From positions 1-64,000 of the forward strand of contig CAZNKR010000003.1 of NCBI GenBank assembly GCA_964573715.1: a DNA stretch of 64,000 nt, read 5' to 3'. Each line of letters begins with the position of its first letter. Positions within the stretch are counted from its first letter, which is position 1. This DNA comes from SVEL01 sp964573715. Lineage in GTDB: Bacteria > Bacillota > Clostridia > Lachnospirales > Lachnospiraceae. The notes under the pieces are model-generated. The model ran no database searches and was not told where the DNA came from. It was given only the letters and a program-made list of their open reading frames with translations. Of this stretch, positions 52,357 to 60,915 are shown piece after piece. Both the position numbers and the translations under genes were made by a program.

Positions 52357-54705
52357 TTATTCACTTCTGAGTGCTTCTACTGCGTCTTTCTTTGCTGCCA
52401 TTCTAGCTGGAATATGTCCACCTATCATTGTAAGTAAAGTACTAAGTACTACCAAAAATACAGCATGAGAAAGCTTAAGATTTGCAACACCTTCTAAATC
52501 AGTCAAATTGTACAATATGGCATTAACAGGTAAAGTAATTAGATAAGCAATACCAATTCCTAGCAATCCAGAAAATACACCAAGAATACAGGTTTCTGCA
52601 TCAAATACACGGGTAATATCCTTCTTTCTTGCACCTAAAGCACGTAATACTCCAATTTCCTTTGTTCTTTCAAGAACAGATGTATATGTGATAATGCAAA
52701 TCATAATCAAACTTACAATTAATGAAATAGCTGCAAAAGCAATAAGTACAATAGTAATAGCATCCATTATGCCTCCTGTCATATCTGACATGGTGGCTGC
52801 TAAATCAGAGTATACTATTTGATCATCAATACTCTTTCCTTCATTGTAGCTTTCAATATAACTTATAATATTATCTTTGGCATCAAAATTTGTTGGATAA
52901 ACAAATATCATATAAGGTACAGCATTTCCACCAAAAATACTGATATATAATTCCTTAGTTTCTTCATCTATATCTTGAAAAGTAATTACATTTTTGTCTG
53001 ACTCAAGCTGGGCCTTTACAATTTTAGAATCCTTTTGCATATCAACCACTACTTCACACAGTTCATCTGCATATGCAATACCTGGTGCTAAAATACCTAA
53101 TGTTGCATCCTTTTTAATTCTTATTACTCCAGTAACAGTAAGGGTTAAATTACCATCTGAGTTATACATACTTTCATAATCAGTGTTTGGAACAAAAGAA
53201 CCAAACTCTGTTGAATTATAAAAATTATCATTATTTACAAGTGTGAATGTTGTTCCTACTATATCTTCAAAAGCAATTGTATCTCCAGCATTTACATCAT
53301 ATCCTAATGCTGCTAATATGGATAAATCTACTCGATTTTTTTCATCAACAACGAGAACAATATCTGTTGCCTCTTTTGGATATTCACCCTCAAGTACATC
53401 ATAATTCTTCTCAAGATAAGTGCCTTTTGATGGATCAAGAACTGAAGGATATGAAGATAAACCTGCATTGGACATATTTGTAAAATTAGCCTCACCTGAC
53501 ATGAATTTATTTACAAAAGAAGCAGGAACTATTGTGCCATCCACATCTCTAAGCAGGTTCATTGAAACAAGTCTTAAATATCCAACACTTTGGCAATCCT
53601 TTGCATCTATATCTTCAAGATAAGACATAAACTCATCACTAAAATTATTCTCATGAGTCTGTACACTTGCACTTGAATCATATACATATACCTCGTCCGA
53701 ATCCACAAATTCAACTTTGCCTGACATCTTATCAGACATCTCAGCAGACATTTCATTCATAGCTTCTTCATCTATAGTAGAGGACTGCTTTGAAATAGTA
53801 ATTGGAAACTCTGCCAATGCATTTTGTTGGAAAATATCAATCTGTTCCTTAAATCCATTGGATAAGGATAAAATAACTGCAATACCTATAATGCCAATAC
53901 TAGAAGCAAATGCTGTAAGTGCTGTTCTACCTTTTTTTGTTTTAATATTATTAAATGATAATCTTAAAGCAGTAATAAAGCTCATGCTAGTTTTCTTTAA
54001 TGAAAACTTATCAACATTTTCTTCTGATTCATAAGGATTTGTATCAGATATTATCTTTCCATCCAAAAATTCAACTATTCTATCTGAATAATCATGGGCA
54101 AGCTTTGGATTATGCGTAACCATAATAACTAGTCTGTCCTTTGATAAAGACTTTATAAGCTCCATAATTTGAACACTAGTACTTGTATCAAGTGCACCTG
54201 TTGGTTCATCACAAAGCAAAATGTCTGGATTGTTTGCTAAGGCTCTAGCTATAGCCACTCTTTGCATCTGTCCTCCAGATAACTGATTTGGCTTTTTATG
54301 CATATGTTCTTCAAGACCGACCTGTGTTAATGCTTCAATGGCCTTTTTATGTTTTTCTTCTCTTGACACTCCACTAAGTGTCATACCAAGCTCTACATTT
54401 TCTATAATTCCAAGATGAGAAATCAAATTGTAGCTTTGAAATACAAAGCCTATTGTATTATTCCTATAAGCATCCCACTCAGTTTCTTTAAAGTTCTTTG
54501 TGGATTTTCCATTAATAATCAAATCCCCATCATCATATCTATCCAAACCACCAATAATATTCAGACAGGTAGTTTTTCCTGAACCGCTAGTTCCTAAAAT
54601 AGACACGAATTCCTTCTTTCTAAAAGAAACGGAAATTCCATCTAATGCTTTTGTAATATTTCCACCAACATTATAGTGTTTTTTAATATTAATAAGTTGT
54701 AACAT
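52357..54705 (-). CDS. MacB-like ABC transporter, fused ATPase and permease
   Basis: The protein has 782 residues. The N-terminal ATPase has Walker A GTSGSGKTT (residues about 36-44), signature LSGGQMQRVAIARAL, Walker B DILLCDEPTGALD and H-loop VTHNPK. A first membrane helix near residues 258-280 is followed by a large extracytoplasmic domain and three C-terminal helices from about residue 650 (FtsX-like), including the ERTKEIGVLRALGARKKDIT motif. This mechanotransmission architecture exports peptides, lipoproteins or antibiotics without transporting across the membrane directly. The gene is monocistronic; no MacA-like partner or regulator is adjacent. Confidence 0.92.
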   Translation of the reverse strand: MLQLINIKKHYNVGGNITKALDGISVSFRKKEFVSILGTSGSGKTTCLNIIGGLDRYDDGDLIINGKSTKNFKETEWDAYRNNTIGFVFQSYNLISHLGIIENVELGMTLSGVSREEKHKKAIEALTQVGLEEHMHKKPNQLSGGQMQRVAIARALANNPDILLCDEPTGALDTSTSVQIMELIKSLSKDRLVIMVTHNPKLAHDYSDRIVEFLDGKIISDTNPYESEENVDKFSLKKTSMSFITALRLSFNNIKTKKGRTALTAFASSIGIIGIAVILSLSNGFKEQIDIFQQNALAEFPITISKQSSTIDEEAMNEMSAEMSDKMSGKVEFVDSDEVYVYDSSASVQTHENNFSDEFMSYLEDIDAKDCQSVGYLRLVSMNLLRDVDGTIVPASFVNKFMSGEANFTNMSNAGLSSYPSVLDPSKGTYLEKNYDVLEGEYPKEATDIVLVVDEKNRVDLSILAALGYDVNAGDTIAFEDIVGTTFTLVNNDNFYNSTEFGSFVPNTDYESMYNSDGNLTLTVTGVIRIKKDATLGILAPGIAYADELCEVVVDMQKDSKIVKAQLESDKNVITFQDIDEETKELYISIFGGNAVPYMIFVYPTNFDAKDNIISYIESYNEGKSIDDQIVYSDLAATMSDMTGGIMDAITIVLIAFAAISLIVSLIMICIITYTSVLERTKEIGVLRALGARKKDITRVFDAETCILGVFSGLLGIGIAYLITLPVNAILYNLTDLEGVANLKLSHAVFLVVLSTLLTMIGGHIPARMAAKKDAVEALRSE

Positions 54706-54828
54706 ATTTACCTCTTGTCTATAAATTTTAATATTTGGTAGTATACCACCTAGTCAATAATAATCAAATTAAATTTTAATAAATCTGATTATAGTTTTAT
54801 AAAGAAAGCATATTATAGATTAATAAAA

Positions 54829-54905
54829 AAAGCAGGTTAAAGACCAATCGCTTGTAAAGCCTACTCTAAAGTACGTTTTACAAGTAATCCATCTCTACCT
54901 GCCTT
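54829..54905 (-). terminator. guaB terminator with an internal stem-loop
   Basis: Outer arms GGCAGGT / ACCTGCT and an inner stem CTTGTAAA / TTTACAAG are followed on the minus strand by TTTTTTATTAATC. It is larger than the other terminators here. Confidence 0.7.
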
Positions 54906-54914
54906 ACATTAAAA

Positions 54915-56369
54915 TCAGCTGTCTATTGAATAATTTGGAGCTTCTTTTGTTATATGAATGTCATGAGGATGACTTTCTTTTAATGAAGCTGCTGAAATCT
55001 TTACAAACTTACCTGTAGTTTTAAGTGTTTCAACATTTGGAGCTCCACAATATCCCATACCAGATCTAATACCACCAATCAACTGGAATACTGTATCTTC
55101 AACTGTTCCCTTGTATGCTACACGGCCTTCAACGCCTTCAGGAACAAGTTTCTTTGCATCTGTTTGGAAATATCTGTCCTTACTGCCGTTCTCCATAGCA
55201 GCAATTGAACCCATACCTCTGTATACCTTGTATTTTCTGCTTTGGAATAATTCAAATGTTCCTGGGCTCTCATCACAACCTGCAAATATGCTACCCATCA
55301 TACAAACATTTGCACCAGCTGCGATAGCCTTTGTCATATCTCCTGAGAACTTAATACCACCATCTGCAATAACTGGAACACCATACTCTTTTGCTACTGA
55401 ATAACAATCCATAATAGCTGTAATCTGTGGAACACCAATACCTGCAACAATACGTGTTGTACAAATAGAACCAGGTCCGATACCAACCTTAACTGCATCT
55501 GCTCCAGCTTCAATAAGATCCTTTGTAGCTGCACCTGTAGCAACGTTTCCAGCGATAACCTGTACATCTGGATATGCTGCTTTGATTTTTTTAAGTGTAT
55601 CAAGAATATTCTTGGAATGTCCATGTGCAGAATCAATATTAAGAATATCAACCTTAGCAGCAACTAATGCATCAACTCTTTCCATAATATTGGCTGTAAT
55701 ACCAACGGAAGCTCCACAAAGTAGTCTACCCTGTTCATCCTTTGCAGCAAGTGGATACTTAATCTGCTTTTCAATATCTTTAATTGTAATAAGTCCCTTT
55801 AAATTGAAATCATCATCAACTAATGGAAGTTTTTCTTTTCTAGACTTTCCTAAAATTGCCTTAGCTTCTTCAAGAGTAATACCCTGTTTTGCAGTAATAA
55901 GACCCTCTGAAGTCATAGATTCTTTAATCTTCTTTGAGAAATCTGTTTCGAACTTAAGATCACGATTTGTAATAATTCCAACTAGCTTTCCATTTTCAGT
56001 AATAGGAACTCCAGAAATTCTAAATTTTCCCATTAAATCATTGGCATCTGCTAATGTATGTTCTGGTGATAATGAGAACGGGTCAGTAATAACACCATTT
56101 TCTGAACGCTTAACCTTATCTACCTCTTCAGCCTGCTGTTCAATAGACATATTCTTGTGGATTATACCGATACCACCCTGTCTAGCCATTGCGATAGCCA
56201 TGCGGTGCTCAGTAACTGTATCCATACCAGCACTCATCATAGGGATATTAAGCTTTATTTTTTTAGTTAAATATGTTGAAAGATCAATCATATTTGGTGT
56301 AACTTCTGAATAACTAGGAACTAATAAGACATCATCAAATGTAATTCCTTCGCCAACGATTGTACCCAT
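54915..56369 (-). CDS. guaB: IMP dehydrogenase
   Basis: The protein has 484 residues. It oxidises IMP to XMP in guanine nucleotide synthesis. Motifs are GITFDDVLLVPSYSEV, a CBS pair (residues about 92-205, FRISGVPI, TNRDLKFETDF), VIAGNVATGAATKDLIEAGA and the catalytic loop GIGPGSICTTR with the nucleophilic Cys; DGGIKFSGDMTKAIAAGANV and YRGMGS follow. Its upstream region holds the 22-bp duplication 56447-56490. It is monocistronic with its own large terminator. SD AGTGAGG precedes ATG 56367-56369. Confidence 0.96.
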   Translation of the reverse strand: MGTIVGEGITFDDVLLVPSYSEVTPNMIDLSTYLTKKIKLNIPMMSAGMDTVTEHRMAIAMARQGGIGIIHKNMSIEQQAEEVDKVKRSENGVITDPFSLSPEHTLADANDLMGKFRISGVPITENGKLVGIITNRDLKFETDFSKKIKESMTSEGLITAKQGITLEEAKAILGKSRKEKLPLVDDDFNLKGLITIKDIEKQIKYPLAAKDEQGRLLCGASVGITANIMERVDALVAAKVDILNIDSAHGHSKNILDTLKKIKAAYPDVQVIAGNVATGAATKDLIEAGADAVKVGIGPGSICTTRIVAGIGVPQITAIMDCYSVAKEYGVPVIADGGIKFSGDMTKAIAAGANVCMMGSIFAGCDESPGTFELFQSRKYKVYRGMGSIAAMENGSKDRYFQTDAKKLVPEGVEGRVAYKGTVEDTVFQLIGGIRSGMGYCGAPNVETLKTTGKFVKISAASLKESHPHDIHITKEAPNYSIDS

Positions 56370-56446
56370 TTTGCATCCTCACTTTCTTAGTCGTATTTTT
56401 AAATATTAGATGAGATTATAAAATATTTTGAAAGGTATGTCAAGCC

Positions 56447-56490
56447 ATCTCATTAATGTATTAGATATATCTCATTAATATATTAGATAT
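56447..56490. repeat. 22-bp tandem duplication
   Basis: ATCTCATTAATGTATTAGAT (AT) at 56447-56468 and the same with one substitution at 56469-56490, upstream of guaB. Confidence 0.9.
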
Positions 56491-56518
56491 ATGAGAGAAA
56501 TATAAAATTCGAAATATA

Positions 56519-58456
56519 CTACCTTGCAAAATAATTATATTTAAGTGTTAAATCATTTTGTTGAATCTTATTATTAATAAGTTCGTTTAAATATCTTATA
56601 TTTTCCAAATCACAATCCTCATTGGTTAAAGTGCTTGAATCCTCTACATCAATCCAGCCTTTACTATAATCCTTTGGATTATTGAAGATTTGTGAAACAT
56701 CTCCATTTGAAACATAGACCTCACCATTAAACCAGGAATAGTCACTAAAGAATGCATAGCCTTGATATTGGAAATCAAATATATCATTTCCTATATAGTG
56801 CTCTTTTACATAATCTATTCCTAAAAGATTAAGGGTAGTTGGTAAAATATCTATTTGTGAATTAACCTTATCAACAATTACCTGCTCCATATTATTTTTC
56901 CATATAAAGAATGGTGTGTTATTGATTAAATTATTGTCAGTCTTTTTATATTTATCTAAAATCGTCTTGTCATTAAGTGTGTATAAATAATGATCATCAT
57001 ATCCAATAATTACTGTATTATCTAATAAATCATTGTCTTTAAGTGCCTGCATCATAAGTCCAACCATCTTATCCGTTTCAGCAGCAAATAATTTTGCATA
57101 CTCTTCTTCTGACAATTCTGGAATATTATCGCCATACTTTTCTTTAAGTAATGTGTCACTAAGTTCATTATTAGAGCCAAATGGTGTATGAGGAGTATAG
57201 GTAATAATATAATCCATGAATAATCCATCCTGATTAAACATCTTTTTATAAAAATCTGAATTTAATATTAATTCTCTATCTAATTCATAAGACAAATCAT
57301 CATACTTATATTCATCTACTAGGCCAAAATAATTATCATAACCCCAGTTTTTATAGTTTGCTTTACGTGAATAAAATTCACCTGTATTCATATGAAATGC
57401 ATTTACCGCATAGCCTTTTTCTTTAAGGAGATTTGCTAGGGAGTAAGTAAATTCATTGGTATTATACGTATATGCATTTCTTGTAATTGTAATAGGTGTT
57501 ATAAGTCCAGTATTAACCGCAAATTCAGAATTAAAGGTAGAACCACCTCCATTGTAATATGAATAATGATTTTCAAATACAAAGGAATTGTTTAATAAAG
57601 CATAAAGATTTGGCATATCTTCTTTATTTAATAGCCAGCTATCAATACCCTCTAACTGTAGAAAAATAACATTCTTGTCCTGAAATAATCCAGTATATTC
57701 ATTTGAAGTAGAATTGGTTTTATTATCATAAATATCATCAAGAAATTTTATCTCCTCTGGATCATCAGGTTCACTTGGCTTTAAAAAAGTAAGATAGAAA
57801 TCACGAATTGAATATTCATAAAAACCACATGTTTTTATTGCCTTATTTTTATCGTAAAAGCTATTGTAGATATTTTTAGGATTGTTAAAATTGTTCCACT
57901 TAAGTGTTTCTGTTTCACTTCCATAAAGTACAGGAATAAATAAGTGTATTAAAATAAAGCAGACCAAAGCTATACCCATCTGCTTTATTGATGTTTTTTC
58001 CTTATTCGGCATTTTAATGATGGCAAAAACACCTGTTGCAAGTATAAATAAACAAACAAGATAAGTAATAATGCTAGTATGAATAATAGTATCCCAAATA
58101 TAAGCACTACCTTCTCCTGCCATAGTTATAAGATTCCAATTGAAGAAAAAGCCTGTCAATTCAAAATAAATGCAATTTGTCAAAAACAATAAAAAGAAAA
58201 TCCCAAAACAAATACCATAAAAAATTCTTGCAAAACGCTTTTTCATACTTAGCGCAATAATAGCTATTAGCATAATCCATATAAACGAAAACAGTATATT
58301 TGGTGCAACTATTCTGTATTTAAAATAGCTTACTTTTCTACTAACAAATGCAATGTATCCACCCATTAAAATAAACGGAATTGTAAGAAAAATAATCTTA
58401 TATAAAAAAGTCAGTGTCGCTTGTTTTTTGCTTTTATCAATTTTAATAATATTCAT
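56519..58456 (-). CDS. LtaS-like sulfatase-fold membrane protein (second paralogue)
   Basis: The protein has 645 residues. Five membrane segments occupy about residues 15-180, followed by the sulfatase-fold domain: NVIFLQLEGIDSWLLNKEDM, YNGGGSTFNSEFAVNTGL (nucleophile Thr in GGST), ITYTPHTPFGS and VIIGYDDHYLYTLNDKTILD. It likely transfers glycerol phosphate or a related headgroup onto an envelope polymer. It is 31 bp downstream of the GT2 gene, suggesting an operon making a glycosylated polymer. SD AAAGGT precedes ATG 58454-58456. Confidence 0.85.
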   Translation of the reverse strand: MNIIKIDKSKKQATLTFLYKIIFLTIPFILMGGYIAFVSRKVSYFKYRIVAPNILFSFIWIMLIAIIALSMKKRFARIFYGICFGIFFLLFLTNCIYFELTGFFFNWNLITMAGEGSAYIWDTIIHTSIITYLVCLFILATGVFAIIKMPNKEKTSIKQMGIALVCFILIHLFIPVLYGSETETLKWNNFNNPKNIYNSFYDKNKAIKTCGFYEYSIRDFYLTFLKPSEPDDPEEIKFLDDIYDNKTNSTSNEYTGLFQDKNVIFLQLEGIDSWLLNKEDMPNLYALLNNSFVFENHYSYYNGGGSTFNSEFAVNTGLITPITITRNAYTYNTNEFTYSLANLLKEKGYAVNAFHMNTGEFYSRKANYKNWGYDNYFGLVDEYKYDDLSYELDRELILNSDFYKKMFNQDGLFMDYIITYTPHTPFGSNNELSDTLLKEKYGDNIPELSEEEYAKLFAAETDKMVGLMMQALKDNDLLDNTVIIGYDDHYLYTLNDKTILDKYKKTDNNLINNTPFFIWKNNMEQVIVDKVNSQIDILPTTLNLLGIDYVKEHYIGNDIFDFQYQGYAFFSDYSWFNGEVYVSNGDVSQIFNNPKDYSKGWIDVEDSSTLTNEDCDLENIRYLNELINNKIQQNDLTLKYNYFAR

Positions 58457-58487
58457 TTTTTACCTTTTGCTTTACTATTCTATTATT

Positions 58488-59969
58488 CTATTGTTCGATA
58501 TCTTCTATGGTTACCTTACTAGTATGAGGTATAGGTTTCCAAGTTACATTCATAAACAGAGCCATATACATTGAGTATCTGTAAAAAATATCAAAGGTTG
58601 GCCAGGTAATACAATATAAAATCTTTTTATGTAAAGGAATCTTTTTAATTCGCTTTCTCTCAATAAAAAATACATATACTGCGGTAAGCATGTTTCTAAT
58701 GTCATAAAATAGCTTTCCTAAAATTCTCCAAACTGTAACCAATCCCAGACTTATAAAAAATGCCTTAACACCTGGTGTTGCGTTAATATAGATATCTCCA
58801 AAAATAAATCTAAGTGCCTTTGTTAGATAGTTGCTATTCTTAAAAAGTAATGCATTGTCTATTCCATTTCCATACATAAGACAGGCCTGAATAAAGAAAG
58901 TAACTACAAGCCACATAAATAATTTAATAATAACTGCTGGTATGAGCTGAGATAAAGTGTCAAAAGAAGCCCATCTATGACGTAAGCCTTCAACAATATT
59001 TGGGAAAGTAAGCTTGTGTTTTTCTTTCTTATCTCTATAACAGTTTCCAACAAAAATATTTTTAAATAATGGCCATCCAGTTTCTACAAATGCAATAATA
59101 TGTCCTTTCGACCATCTAATTCTCTGTCTAAAAGCAATTTTCACACTTGTTGGCTGTTCATCATAAAACATAGCATCATCATTATAAGAAATCTTATATC
59201 CATGTGCTACTGCATCAGCAGTAAATGCTCTGTCCTCTGTAAGGGAAGTATAATTCCAGCCATCCTTTACAAGTTCAGAAGCAAAAAGGAATCCAGTTCC
59301 TTGTATATTTGTAGCAAGTCTAAAAACAGAACGAGCTCTATGTCTGTATCTAATTGAACGTAACCAGTGTAATGCATATGTAGAAGCTACCCAGTTCTCG
59401 TCAAAATTCTTTGTATTTCTATAAGAGGTAATAATTTTCTCACCAGCATCAAAGCTGTCATTCATTCTAGTGATATAATCTTTGTTTATTAGGTTATCTG
59501 AATCAAAGATAAAATAGCCTTCAAATGAATTAATCCCATAATCCTCTTTTATTCTTTCAAATAAAAACTGTAGTGCAAAGCCTTTTGTTCTTTGCTCATC
59601 ATTAAATCTTTCATAACAAATAGCGCCATTTTCTCTAGCAATCTTTGCTGTATTATCAGTACAGTTGTCAGCTATAACAAAAACAGTAACAAGTTTTGAT
59701 GGATAATCTTGACGTTTTATACTGTCTAACAGATTAGCGATAACTGCTTCCTCATTTCTTGCTGGGATAAGTACCGCATATTTATGATTGTTTTTGGCAG
59801 GCTTAAATTTTCTAGTAAAGAAAAGTCCAACCAATATATAAAAATTCTTGTGTATTCCAAAAATAGCTAGAAAGGAAATCATAACTCCCTGTACCCAATT
59901 TGCCTCGGTAAAGATACTACCAATGGCCTTAATAATCATATCAAAAAAACTTCCAATACTTTGTAACAT
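58488..59969 (-). CDS. membrane glycosyltransferase family 2 (processive type)
   Basis: The protein has 493 residues. One membrane segment at the N-terminus (residues about 28-48) is followed by the GT-A domain: AVLIPARNEEAVIANLLDSI, VIADNCTDNT, FEGYFIFDSDNLINK (DxD), LTEDRAFTADAVAHGYKI and QRIRWSKGHI (QxxRW). Three or four more segments lie in the C-terminal third. The QxxRW and TED motifs indicate chain-forming synthases of the cellulose/hyaluronan/poly-GlcNAc type. The polymer is unknown. SD GGAGAATCT precedes the ATG at 59969. It is immediately upstream of the LtaS-like gene. Confidence 0.9.
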   Translation of the reverse strand: MLQSIGSFFDMIIKAIGSIFTEANWVQGVMISFLAIFGIHKNFYILVGLFFTRKFKPAKNNHKYAVLIPARNEEAVIANLLDSIKRQDYPSKLVTVFVIADNCTDNTAKIARENGAICYERFNDEQRTKGFALQFLFERIKEDYGINSFEGYFIFDSDNLINKDYITRMNDSFDAGEKIITSYRNTKNFDENWVASTYALHWLRSIRYRHRARSVFRLATNIQGTGFLFASELVKDGWNYTSLTEDRAFTADAVAHGYKISYNDDAMFYDEQPTSVKIAFRQRIRWSKGHIIAFVETGWPLFKNIFVGNCYRDKKEKHKLTFPNIVEGLRHRWASFDTLSQLIPAVIIKLFMWLVVTFFIQACLMYGNGIDNALLFKNSNYLTKALRFIFGDIYINATPGVKAFFISLGLVTVWRILGKLFYDIRNMLTAVYVFFIERKRIKKIPLHKKILYCITWPTFDIFYRYSMYMALFMNVTWKPIPHTSKVTIEDIEQ

Positions 59970-60121
59970 AGATTCTCCTAATTTGGTCTTTTGTGTTTAA
60001 TATCCTAACTAGTATACAATAAATTAAATAATCTGCAAGCAAAAAGTGGTCATTCATCCAAAGTACGAATAGTATTTAAATACCCTTTTTTAATTTATAA
60101 TTTGTTTTTCTATATACATTT

Positions 60122-60318
60122 TTAGCCTTGTTCTTTTCCCCAATTCCAAGCATATTTTGTGTATCTACCATTACCTATTTTCTTTATCTTATTTAGCTTG
60201 GTAAGTTCAGTAAGTGTACGTTGAACCGTGGTTTGGCTTACCCCTGGTACTCGTTCCATGATTTCTGATTTCGTTATTGTTCCAATTGTATTTAGTCTTT
60301 TTGGTAAGAATGACTAAA
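60122..60318 (-). pseudogene. C-terminal winged-helix remnant of a Fic-type or ATP-binding regulator
   Basis: With no start codon, the frame reads FLPKRLNTIGTITKSEIMER, VPGVSQTTVQRTLTELTKLN and KIKKIGNGRYTKYAWNWGKE, ending at TAA 60122-60124. This wHTH sequence is typical of the C-terminal domain of Fic proteins and ATP-binding transcriptional regulators, preceded normally by a catalytic domain that is not present. The upstream frame quickly closes. The intergenic DNA around it (59970-60121 and 60319-60386) holds no other gene. Confidence 0.6.
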
Positions 60319-60339
60319 TTAAATCATTTCATCCCAAAA

Positions 60340-60372
60340 AAACCATACAGCAACATAATTACTGTATGGTTT
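60340..60372 (-). terminator. terminator downstream of the DUF6106-like gene
   Basis: AAACCATACAG (60340-60350) / CTGTATGGTTT (60362-60372), 11-bp perfect stem, 11-nt loop, then TTTTTGGG on the minus strand. Confidence 0.8.
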
Positions 60373-60386
60373 GTAATATTTAAATA

Positions 60387-60896
60387 CTATTTCATAAATA
60401 CCTTACTAGGTTTATGAGCATAAATAGCTTTTACCATTGCTTCAGAAGGTTCAAAATATAATCTTCCAAGCTTACCATCCTTACCTACTAGAATAGCTAC
60501 ATATATATCTCTGTCTTCAAATCCAGAAGTGTAGTTAAAATCCTTTAGGTCGGTACGATGTTCATAAGCAAGAATTTTTTGATGTGACTTTGGTGCAAGA
60601 ACTTCTAATTTATCAAAATTAAAACTCTTTGCTGGTTTTCTCTTTTTTCTTCCATAAATACACTCAACATCTAACTGCCCGTTAATAAAGAAATACTCGT
60701 ATTCAACATCGGTATTCTTAAAAATAATATAATCAAGATAAATAAATAATGCTATAGCTATTGGTCCAAAAGTTTGGAAATACAATAATGTAACATATAC
60801 TATGGCAAGAGTTACGATAATTGAAAATATTCTAAAAAAAGTAGCCAACGTATCTATTTTCTTTTTGATAATTACTTCTGCATAATTGTCACCCAC
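60387..60896 (-). CDS. DUF6106-like two-helix membrane protein
   Basis: The protein has 169 residues. Two membrane segments lie at about residues 23-43 and 47-62. The following cytoplasmic part starts VEYEYFFINGQLDVECIYGR then KKRKPAKSFNFDKLEVLAP, like the Lachnospiraceae family I know as DUF6106. The pattern suggests a sensor or a scaffold. It lies 19 bp after groEL on the same strand and is probably co-transcribed with groESL, so its expression may be stress-linked. SD AGGAGG precedes ATG 60894-60896. The function is unknown. Confidence 0.7.
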   Translation of the reverse strand: MGDNYAEVIIKKKIDTLATFFRIFSIIVTLAIVYVTLLYFQTFGPIAIALFIYLDYIIFKNTDVEYEYFFINGQLDVECIYGRKKRKPAKSFNFDKLEVLAPKSHQKILAYEHRTDLKDFNYTSGFEDRDIYVAILVGKDGKLGRLYFEPSEAMVKAIYAHKPSKVFMK

Positions 60897-60915
60897 AAAA
60901 GTTTCCTCCTTTAAT

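Noticed and set aside
55582..56313. A 243-codon open frame on the plus strand.
   Set aside because: It lies antisense to guaB, has no SD or family similarity, and follows from the codon pattern of guaB.
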